Shown: positions 57,425-64,000 of the stretch, piece by piece
Position numbering within the stretch: position 1 is the stretch's first letter
Layout: each line of letters opens with the position of its first letter
From: an uncultured Spirochaetales bacterium
Lineage (GTDB): Bacteria; Spirochaetota; Spirochaetia; JAFGXN01
NCBI GenBank assembly: GCA_949289575.1
Contig: CASEOG010000002.1
Location: forward strand, 28,590-92,589
Reading direction: 5' to 3'
Length of the DNA: 64,000 bases
Notes under the pieces: generated by a model
Told to the model about the DNA's origin: nothing
The model's input: only the letters and a program-made list of their open reading frames with translations
Database searches by the model: none
Program-made: the position numbers and the translations under genes

Positions 57425-60031
57425 ATGCCATTCCTTTATGAAAAAATAGAAACATTGCGGGAAGTCGGTATGGTTCAAGAAGTACCGCCGTATATTTCTG
57501 AGAATTTAAATCCCGCTTTTGAACTGCGTCCGTATCAGATAAAGGCTTTTGAAAATTTTATTACTTATTTTGAAAATGATAGGTTATGCCCAAAACCGAC
57601 ACAAACACTTTTTCACATGGCAACCGGTTCCGGTAAAACGCTGATTATGGCAGGTTTGATTTTATACCTGTATAAAAAAGGTTACCGGAATTTTTATTTC
57701 TTTGTGCATTTATCCAATATCGTTCAGAAAACGAAAGAGAATTTTTTGAACAGCCTGTCATCAAAATATCTGTTTAATTCAGAGATTATCATAGATGGTG
57801 AACGTATTCCCATAAAAGAGGTTAACAGCTTTCAAAATACGGATGAAAATGCCATCAATATTTGTTTTGGAACCATTCAGGGACTTCATTCGGATTTATA
57901 TTTAGTAAAAGAAAACAACATTACAATGGATGATTTTGCAAAAGATAAGGTCGTGTTAATTTCTGACGAAGCCCACCATCTAAATGCCACAACTAAATCA
58001 TTAGATAAAAAAAACAATAACGATGATGTAACAATTTCATGGGAGACATCCGTAAAGAGCATTATCAATGCAAATAAAGATAATGTCTTGTTGGAATTTA
58101 CGGCAACCTGTGATTTGGCAAACAGAAATATAAAAGCGGAATACGAAAACAAAATTATCTTTGATTATCCATTATATAAATTTAGAAACGAAGGATTTTC
58201 AAAAGAAATAAAAACCTTGCGCGCTGATATTTCAATGGGAGACAGAATGATACAAGCTATTGTTCTCAGCCAGTATCGTTTAAAAATATTTCAGGATAAC
58301 AGACTTTCGGTAAAGCCGGTTGTTCTTTTTAAATCGGCAAAGAAAGATGACAGCAAAAAGAATATGCAGTTTTTTCTTGATACGGTTTCAAACTTAACTG
58401 CGGAAGAACTGAAAAGAATTTCGGAATTGACAGAAAATGAAACATTGCATTCTGTGTGGAATTATTTTATCCGGAATAATATTTCGTTTCAACAACTGGC
58501 ACAGGAATTAAGGGAAGATTTCAGTAAAGAGCATTGTATCTCTGCCAATGATGAAAGTGAAGCCTCAAAACAACAAATTATTTTAAACTCTCTTGAAGAT
58601 GCTTCCAATCCATACCGAGCGGTTTTTGAAGTAAAAAAACTGGATGAAGGATGGGATGTTTTAAATCTTTTTGATATTGTTCGTTTATACGAAACACGTC
58701 AGTCAGGCGGTAAACAAATATCACAGGCAACAATTTCGGAAGCTCAGCTGATTGGTCGTGGTGCAAGGTATTGTCCGTTTAAAATAGAAGAAACGCAGGA
58801 AAAATTTAAGCGTAAATATGACGAAGATTTGGATAATCCGTTACGAATATGCGAGGAGTTGTATTATCACTGTCAGATAGATAGTCGTTATATCGGAGAG
58901 TTAAACAAAGCTTTACGGGAAATCGGATTGGATCTGGAAAAAACAAAAACGGTAGAATATGTTTTAAAACAGGAATTCAAAGAAGAAGATTTTTATAAAC
59001 AGGGACTTTTGTTTTCCAATACACGTGTTGTTAAAGACAGAAAATCCGTCACAAGTTTATTGCCTTCAATACGTGAAAAGGTGTATACGGTAAAATTTTT
59101 TACCGGAAAAACAGGGGAAGATTTGATACTGGATGAAACCGTCTCAACCGAAGAAACCGGCGTTTCAACTTTTACGATAAGAAAAACTATCAATGAAATA
59201 GCCGACATCAATTATGCTATTGTACAGAGAGCGTTGTGTAAATATCCTGTGTTTAAATACAATATTCTCAAAAACTATTTTCCGAATTTAAAATCGACTC
59301 GTGAGTTTATTACAAATGAATCGTACTTGGGAGAAGTTAAAATAGACCTAAAAACAGGTGAGGAAAATCCAAGCCCGGAACTTTGGCATAAAGCCTGTAT
59401 AAAAGTTTTGGGAACAATAGCGGATGAAATTACTGCTATTCAGGAAACCTATGAAGGAACAAAGGAATTCACAGGTAAAAATATTAAAGATGTCATTAAA
59501 AATAAATGTTGCTTTTATTCGGAAGTCCATGAAGGCGGAATCGGTTATTCGCAAAACGATCTCAGCGTAAAAGAAGAAAACAGACTGGATTTGTCAAAAG
59601 AAGACTGGTTTGTTTTTGAAGATAATTTCGGAACCGGAGAAGAAAAGGCTTTTGTGGCGGAATTCAAGAATTATGTGCAAAAGCTCAAGGATAAATACGA
59701 TAAGGTGTATCTGGTTCGTAACGAGCGGCAGGTGGCTATTTATTCTTTTGACGGCGGAGAACGATTTGAGCCGGATTACTTATTATTCCTGCAGCTGAAA
59801 AATGTAACCGGCTTTGAACAGATGCAGATATTTATTGAACCGAAAGGGTCCCATCTTATGGAACAGGATAAATGGAAAGAAGATTTTCTCCTGAAACTTG
59901 AAAAAGAAGCCATCCCGGTTATCAAAATTAAGGATGACAACAAATATAAAATCTGGGGCTTCCATTTTTATAATCAGGAAAAAATGAATGCTGAATTTAC
60001 TAAAGATATGGAAGATTTGTGTGAACGGTAG
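57425..60031 (+). CDS. res: Type III restriction enzyme helicase/endonuclease (Res)
   Basis: This is an 868-residue subunit that translocates or slides along DNA with ATP and cuts with Mod. The SF2 helicase has Walker A MATGSGKTLIMA near residue 65, LISDEAHHLN (motif II) near 178, EFTATCD (III) and later DEGWDVLNLFDIVR with QLIGRGARYCP (V/VI). The C-terminal PD-(D/E)xK nuclease region is FEPDYLLF followed by IFIEPKGSH near residue 805. The frame appears complete, so the system may be active. It is AT-rich like the rest of the island. A KAP NTPase gene follows 34 bases later. Confidence 0.93.
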   Translation: MPFLYEKIETLREVGMVQEVPPYISENLNPAFELRPYQIKAFENFITYFENDRLCPKPTQTLFHMATGSGKTLIMAGLILYLYKKGYRNFYFFVHLSNIVQKTKENFLNSLSSKYLFNSEIIIDGERIPIKEVNSFQNTDENAINICFGTIQGLHSDLYLVKENNITMDDFAKDKVVLISDEAHHLNATTKSLDKKNNNDDVTISWETSVKSIINANKDNVLLEFTATCDLANRNIKAEYENKIIFDYPLYKFRNEGFSKEIKTLRADISMGDRMIQAIVLSQYRLKIFQDNRLSVKPVVLFKSAKKDDSKKNMQFFLDTVSNLTAEELKRISELTENETLHSVWNYFIRNNISFQQLAQELREDFSKEHCISANDESEASKQQIILNSLEDASNPYRAVFEVKKLDEGWDVLNLFDIVRLYETRQSGGKQISQATISEAQLIGRGARYCPFKIEETQEKFKRKYDEDLDNPLRICEELYYHCQIDSRYIGELNKALREIGLDLEKTKTVEYVLKQEFKEEDFYKQGLLFSNTRVVKDRKSVTSLLPSIREKVYTVKFFTGKTGEDLILDETVSTEETGVSTFTIRKTINEIADINYAIVQRALCKYPVFKYNILKNYFPNLKSTREFITNESYLGEVKIDLKTGEENPSPELWHKACIKVLGTIADEITAIQETYEGTKEFTGKNIKDVIKNKCCFYSEVHEGGIGYSQNDLSVKEENRLDLSKEDWFVFEDNFGTGEEKAFVAEFKNYVQKLKDKYDKVYLVRNERQVAIYSFDGGERFEPDYLLFLQLKNVTGFEQMQIFIEPKGSHLMEQDKWKEDFLLKLEKEAIPVIKIKDDNKYKIWGFHFYNQEKMNAEFTKDMEDLCER

Positions 60032-60065
60032 ATCGAGAAAAATCAGAGGAAAAGAGGTGAGACAG

Positions 60066-61880
60066 ATGAAAAATGAAAATATAAAAAGATATATTCGGGA
60101 ACACTTTCTCTCTTCAGAAATGAAGCCTCAATTTGCCATTTTGGTGAAAGGGGATTGGGGATGTGGAAAGACTTTTCTTGTCAGAGATTTAATTCTAAAA
60201 GATATAAGCGATGACAAACGTGATGAAAATGACAAACGTAATAAAAGTGTTATGTATTTGAGCCTCTATGGTTTATCGGATACTTCTCAAATTTCAAAAA
60301 AAATCTTTGAATTACAGCATCCCATACTTACAAGTAAAGCTGCAAAATTTGTATTGAGTCTTACAAAAGCTGTAACAAAAAATGCAATTGGAGTGGATTT
60401 AAACCAAGACGGAAGTACTGATTTGTCTTTTGATCTTACTGTTCCTGACTTATCTATAGAAATAGAAGGTGTAAAAACTCAAAAAATTATTGTTGTTGAT
60501 GATTTGGAAAGATGTTCTATTCCGATGAGCGAAGTATTGGGCTTTTTTTCCGAAGCAATTATTGAGAAATCACTGCCTGTAATTTTTATCGGCGATACAA
60601 AAAAATTAACCGAAGATACAAAATTTCAGAAGATTAAAGAAAAAGTAATAGGTATGGAATTTGAGGTTGAACCGGATATTGAGGAAGCTGTGAAGTCTTT
60701 TGTAAAAGAGTTGTCTCTTACCGATTATTCAGATATTTTTGAAAAAACAGCTTCGGAAGTGTTGCGTAATTTGAATTACAATAATCTTCGGTCGGTTCGT
60801 CAGGCGTTTTTTGGAATTAATCAGGTTTTGATTATACTTAAAAAAGAATTCACAGAGGAATTAGATAAGAACATTCTCATTGAGCTGATTCGTTTTTATC
60901 TAGTTATATTTATTCAACGTTCTGAAGGTTCTTTGGATTCTCAAGAAGTTGAAAAAGCTATAGAAGCATACTCGTCAGAATATAAAACATTAGAAAAATA
61001 TAAAGAAACTCACAAAAATGAATCTTATATTTTTTTAGGTTTATCGGCAAATGTTGCTTTCGGAAAGTTATTTGAGAAGTTCATTTTTAAAGGCAGTTAT
61101 GATGAACGTGAAATAGTTGATGAATATCAAAGATGTATTACCCCTCCGGCAGAAAAGGATTCATATCAAAAATTGTTGTATTCTTGGATTGAATTATCAG
61201 ATGAAGAATTTAATAAATGTTTTAAAGAAGTCGATTTACAAATAGAGAATAATAAAATATTGAGACAGGAGTATATCCTGGAAATTGCTTCATTGTATTT
61301 TAAATTAGCAGATTGTAAAGTAATAGATTGTTCTGTTAAAAAGGTAAAAAATAAATTTATAGATTACATCGAACGAAACAAAGAGAGTATCACTCCTTAT
61401 GATTATGATTATGATCTTTATTTTATCTCCGTTGAGAAGAAATACAGTAAGGAATATAAAGAGATAAAAGACTTATTGAGAAAAATAAATGGTTCTTTGC
61501 AGGCAAAAGAAATTAAATATCAATGGCGCAGCCTAATTGATGATTTACCTGAAAATACAGACGCTTTTATTTCATTTATCATGAATAGCAGCAGCGAATT
61601 GCCTTTATTTCTTGACGTTGATATCAGGAAATTCGCTATGCAACTCCAGAAAATACCTTTTAATGAACAAAAAAAAGTGCTGAAAGCTTTTGAATATAAA
61701 TATACAAATTTTCAAAATGGCGATATAAAAGAATCGGATATAAAAAGATTTGAAGAATTTGTTAACCAATTATCTGAATCTATAGGGGAATTTAAAATGA
61801 GTCCTGGCAATTTAAGAAAAGATATTATAGCGAAACAGTACAATGCGTTACTGGATGAGATAAAAAAGGATATCCGGTGA
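60066..61880 (+). CDS. KAP-type P-loop NTPase in a restriction island
   Basis: This is a 604-residue NTPase. Walker A is GDWGCGKTFLVRD at residues 28-40 and Walker B is KIIVVDDLERCSIPMSEVLGFF near 141, the DDLxR form typical of KAP NTPases, followed by VIFIGDTKKL. A sensor-like stretch NYNNLRSVRQAFFGINQVL is near 240. The C-terminal 300 residues are helical and not recognised. Unlike many KAP proteins, no membrane helices are evident. I choose ATG 60066 with GAGGTGAGA upstream; the longer frame begins inside res. It is cotranscribed with mod and res, so a defence role is likely, but this is inferred from position. Confidence 0.8.
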   Translation: MKNENIKRYIREHFLSSEMKPQFAILVKGDWGCGKTFLVRDLILKDISDDKRDENDKRNKSVMYLSLYGLSDTSQISKKIFELQHPILTSKAAKFVLSLTKAVTKNAIGVDLNQDGSTDLSFDLTVPDLSIEIEGVKTQKIIVVDDLERCSIPMSEVLGFFSEAIIEKSLPVIFIGDTKKLTEDTKFQKIKEKVIGMEFEVEPDIEEAVKSFVKELSLTDYSDIFEKTASEVLRNLNYNNLRSVRQAFFGINQVLIILKKEFTEELDKNILIELIRFYLVIFIQRSEGSLDSQEVEKAIEAYSSEYKTLEKYKETHKNESYIFLGLSANVAFGKLFEKFIFKGSYDEREIVDEYQRCITPPAEKDSYQKLLYSWIELSDEEFNKCFKEVDLQIENNKILRQEYILEIASLYFKLADCKVIDCSVKKVKNKFIDYIERNKESITPYDYDYDLYFISVEKKYSKEYKEIKDLLRKINGSLQAKEIKYQWRSLIDDLPENTDAFISFIMNSSSELPLFLDVDIRKFAMQLQKIPFNEQKKVLKAFEYKYTNFQNGDIKESDIKRFEEFVNQLSESIGEFKMSPGNLRKDIIAKQYNALLDEIKKDIR

Positions 61881-62016
61881 ATAGGCTTGCATGACAATAT
61901 TATTGAAGAGGGATGGTATCTGATATTATACTGTCTGTATAAAACAAATTTTGGAAGAGTTGACAATTTTTGCGATTTTTGATGAAAATTAATGAAATCA
62001 GTCGGGACTGTCGAAC

Positions 62017-62048
62017 AAAGGCCGGTGCTTTCCGGCCTTTGCTGTTTT
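62017..62048 (+). terminator. Probable terminator of the restriction island
   Basis: A nine-base stem (AAAGGCCGG / CCGGCCTTT) with a six-base loop is followed by GCTGTTTT, a weak T tract. It is the only structure seen in the 61881-62104 spacer. Confidence 0.6.
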
Positions 62049-62104
62049 CGGTTGCCTGATATGACCGGACGGGAAGCGGCTGACCGTCCCGCCCGGGGGG
62101 AATG

Positions 62105-62596
62105 TTATTTGAAAAAGCGCAGCTGATCTTTGCTTAAAGGGGTGAAACGGTTCTGTTCGGAAGCGGGAACCCGTGTCCAGGTCAGCGTTTTTCCGAAAAG
62201 ACCGGCACCGTCTATCGTGGCTTTGATGTTCAGCCGGTTGCCGTCGTCGGACAGCGACGCCTTGGCGTAGTAGATTTTGCCCGATTCCGGATTGTAAATC
62301 TTACCGCCTTTCCAGCTGTCTTTCGAAAAAGCGAGATCAAAGAGGTAGACCAGCCCTTTGAGCGGCAAACCGCGCATTTGCGGATCGGGGTTGTTGTCGT
62401 CGTTGAGACCGGCATCGCCCTCTTTGTAACCGAAAGAATAGGCGTAAAAGAGCCCGTTTTCCTCAAAAATTTCGACCACCGGAATCCGGCCGGCACTGTC
62501 TTCCTGCCCGTACCAGAGCCCGGTAATGTCGCCTGCTTCCCGGGCAAACAGCCCGGCCGATAAAAACATCATCAGTAAAATCACGGTTTTCTTCAT
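62105..62596 (-). CDS. DUF2147 family exported protein
   Basis: This is a 163-residue protein. I choose ATG 62594-62596 (MKKTVILLMMFLSAGLFA) because it begins a signal peptide and has GGGAG upstream on this strand; the longest frame begins at 62641. The mature domain matches DUF2147: DITGLWYGQEDSAGRIPVVEIFEENG, NNPDPQMRGLPLKGLVYL, WKGGKIYNPESGKIYYAKA and LFGKTLTWTRV. The family is a small periplasmic beta-barrel of unknown function. Codon use has returned to the G+C-richer style of the main chromosome. Confidence 0.88.
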   Translation of the reverse strand: MKKTVILLMMFLSAGLFAREAGDITGLWYGQEDSAGRIPVVEIFEENGLFYAYSFGYKEGDAGLNDDNNPDPQMRGLPLKGLVYLFDLAFSKDSWKGGKIYNPESGKIYYAKASLSDDGNRLNIKATIDGAGLFGKTLTWTRVPASEQNRFTPLSKDQLRFFK

Positions 62597-62668
62597 TATA
62601 AATGCATCTCCCTTTATGCCGGATCTTTTTCCGTCGGACACACCGTCTTCTGTTCAAAGACCCGAAAA

Positions 62669-62697
62669 ATTATACCACGAATCGGGAAGGCGGACAA
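62669..62697 (-). promoter_or_regulatory. Promoter of the DUF2147 gene
   Basis: On the minus strand TTGTCC (62697-62692), a 17-base spacer and TATAAT (62674-62669) give a start near 62662, about 66 bases before the chosen ATG. Confidence 0.6.
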
Positions 62698-62735
62698 GTC
62701 CCGCTTTACAGAACGTCTCCGGAATCGATACACGG

Positions 62736-62763
62736 TTGAAAAAATCGGCGAAATGTGTACAAT
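62736..62763 (+). promoter_or_regulatory. Promoter of the pyrF-pyrE gene
   Basis: TTGAAA (62736-62741), a 16-base spacer and TACAAT (62758-62763) give a start near 62770. The AAGGAG at 62771-62776 is then at the very 5' end of the mRNA, before ATG 62782. Confidence 0.6.
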
Positions 62764-62781
62764 CGGGAGTAAGGAGTCGTC

Positions 62782-64000
62782 ATGAATTTTTACGAAAAAC
62801 TGGAAGCGCAGTGCCGCGCGAAAAACTCTCTCTTGTGTGTCGGGCTGGACCCCGTGGTGAAGGGCACCGATGTGTACACCGAAATTGTCGATAAAAACCG
62901 CAAAATTATCGAAGAAACGGCCGACTACTGTGTCTGCTACAAACCGAATATTGCGTTTTACGAAGCCTACGGCGAAGAGGGAATGAAAGCGCTGCGGGCG
63001 ACTCTCGATCTGATTCCGAAAGAAATTCCGGTACTGCTGGATGCCAAACGCGGCGATATCGGCAACACCGCTCAGGCTTATGCCAAGGCGGCGTTCGATG
63101 TTCTCGGTGCCGATGCGGTCACCTTAAGTCCGTACATGGGCTTTACTTCGGCCGAGCCGTTTCTGAAATACGAAGACAAAGGCTTTTTCGAGCTGTGCCG
63201 CACCTCCAACCCGGGGGCGGAGCGCATTCAAAAGCTGACGGCAGCCGAAACCGGCGAGCCGCTGTTTGTGACCGTGGCGAAGGAGGTCTGTTCCTGGTCG
63301 CCGCAAATCGGGCTGGTGGTGGCCGGAAACGACCCCGAATCGTTGGCGGCGGTGCGCCGCGAGCTGCCCGATGTCTGGTTTCTGGCGCCGGGGATCGGCG
63401 CGCAGGGCGGTTCGATGTACGACGCGGTGCGCGCGTCGCTGCGCAGCGACGGCTTGGGCGTTTTGCCGGTCGTGGTGCGCGCCATTTGCGAAGCCCCCGA
63501 TATCCGTAAAGCGGCGGCCGACTTTTGCGACGAACTCAACCGTGCCCGCGAGGCGGTTCTCAAAGAAGGCCGAACGGCGGCGCCCGATATGCTGAAACAG
63601 CAGCTGTTGAAGGGGCTCATCGACACGGAATGTTTCCGCCTCGGCGAGTTTATTCTCAAAAGCGGTATCAAGTCGCCGTTTTATATCGATTTGCGCCGCA
63701 CCTCTTCCGATCCGCAGCTGATGAAAACGGTCGGAAAAGCGTACGCCCGTCTGATCGGCGCTTTGCCGCAGCAGTTTGACCGGGTGGCAGGCATTCCCGT
63801 GGCGGCGGTTTCGCTGGCGACGGCCGCTTCGATGGAAACCGGCATTCCGATGATTTATCCGCGCATCAACAAAAAAGAGCACGGCACCGGCAACCTGATT
63901 GAGGGCAATTTCAAACCGGGCGAACGGGTTGTGCTGCTTGACGATCTGATTACCACCGGCAAGAGCAAAATCGAAGCCATCGAGATTCTGCGCGAAGCGG
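62782..64000 (+). CDS. pyrF-pyrE: Bifunctional OMP decarboxylase-orotate phosphoribosyltransferase, 3' end cut
   Basis: One open frame of 406 codons runs to the window edge and joins the last two steps of UMP synthesis. Residues 1 to about 265 are an OMP decarboxylase of the second bacterial subfamily (LLCVGLDPVVKGT; the catalytic VLLDAKRGDIGNTAQAYA; TLSPYMGF; FLAPGIGAQGG). From about residue 275 it is an orotate phosphoribosyltransferase (FRLGEFILKSGIKSPFYIDLRR; the flexible loop RINKKEHGTGN; the PRPP site VVLLDDLITTGKS). The order, decarboxylase first, is the reverse of animal UMP synthase. The missing 3' end is probably short. PyrC is encoded at 32067. Confidence 0.95.
   Translation, partial: MNFYEKLEAQCRAKNSLLCVGLDPVVKGTDVYTEIVDKNRKIIEETADYCVCYKPNIAFYEAYGEEGMKALRATLDLIPKEIPVLLDAKRGDIGNTAQAYAKAAFDVLGADAVTLSPYMGFTSAEPFLKYEDKGFFELCRTSNPGAERIQKLTAAETGEPLFVTVAKEVCSWSPQIGLVVAGNDPESLAAVRRELPDVWFLAPGIGAQGGSMYDAVRASLRSDGLGVLPVVVRAICEAPDIRKAAADFCDELNRAREAVLKEGRTAAPDMLKQQLLKGLIDTECFRLGEFILKSGIKSPFYIDLRRTSSDPQLMKTVGKAYARLIGALPQQFDRVAGIPVAAVSLATAASMETGIPMIYPRINKKEHGTGNLIEGNFKPGERVVLLDDLITTGKSKIEAIEILREA

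Overview
The window is a densely packed bacterial chromosome segment of about 50% G+C by eye. It holds 55 protein-coding loci: one is frameshifted and cut by the left edge, and one runs off the right edge. No rRNA, tRNA or CRISPR array was seen. A spirochaete (Spirochaetia, Treponema-like) is the best guess. The reasons are the many lipoproteins with relaxed lipoboxes of the LFSC type, the CarD-type regulator, the DUF4416 protein, the large TPR and ankyrin envelope proteins, the chemotaxis genes, and the Na+-pumping oxaloacetate decarboxylase. This assignment is an inference.

Layout. 1-605: the end of an HD-GYP phosphodiesterase broken by a one-base frameshift. 666-7702: a peptide-scavenging operon made of an exported trypsin-like protease, an M20 peptidase and OppB, C, D and F, with no binding protein. 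7687-10466 (minus): acyl-CoA ligase then galT. 10642-12825: a chemoreceptor. 12910-16835: an unknown protein, a lipoprotein, and a subtilase lipoprotein. 16876-23340: an envelope operon (TPR protein, outer-membrane barrel candidate, ExbB, ExbD, TonB). 23324-25666: two HAD phosphatases, a small lipoprotein and EF-P. 25712-28218: a YoaK-type membrane protein (minus) and a Ser-type sulfatase. 28345-34123: oadG-oadA-oadB-pyrC and an exported unknown. 34120-35723 (minus): DgkA and TraB. 35843-38597: cheR, cheB and an unknown. 38594-40914 (minus): an MBL hydrolase and an exported laminin-G/FN3 protein. 41018-45200: a pteridine reductase-like SDR, nfo, a small exported protein, and a two-component pair. 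45178-47995 (minus): a lipoprotein, DUF4416, malQ. 48134-52949: carD, ispF, a KamA/EpmB-like radical SAM enzyme, and a giant ankyrin lipoprotein. 52950-54619: a repeat-rich zone around a Fic gene. 55460-61880: an AT-rich island with a type III restriction-modification system plus a KAP NTPase. 62105-64000: a DUF2147 protein (minus) and a pyrF-pyrE fusion.

Genes that work together. The protease, peptidase and Opp transporter fit stepwise peptide degradation and import. ExbB, ExbD and TonB would energise the adjacent outer-membrane protein. OadGAB would couple oxaloacetate decarboxylation to Na+ export. EF-P keeps its modifiable lysine, and a KamA/EpmB-like enzyme is in the same window. PyrC and the PyrF-PyrE fusion cover three steps of UMP synthesis. 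Mod, Res and KAP form one defence-type transcription unit.

The most unusual signal is that at least seven transcription units (protease, TPR protein, YoaK, TraB, SDR, CarD, Fic) have a sigma-70-type promoter whose -10 box ends only 5-8 bases before the start codon. This predicts leaderless mRNAs, while other genes in the same window have normal leaders and Shine-Dalgarno sites.
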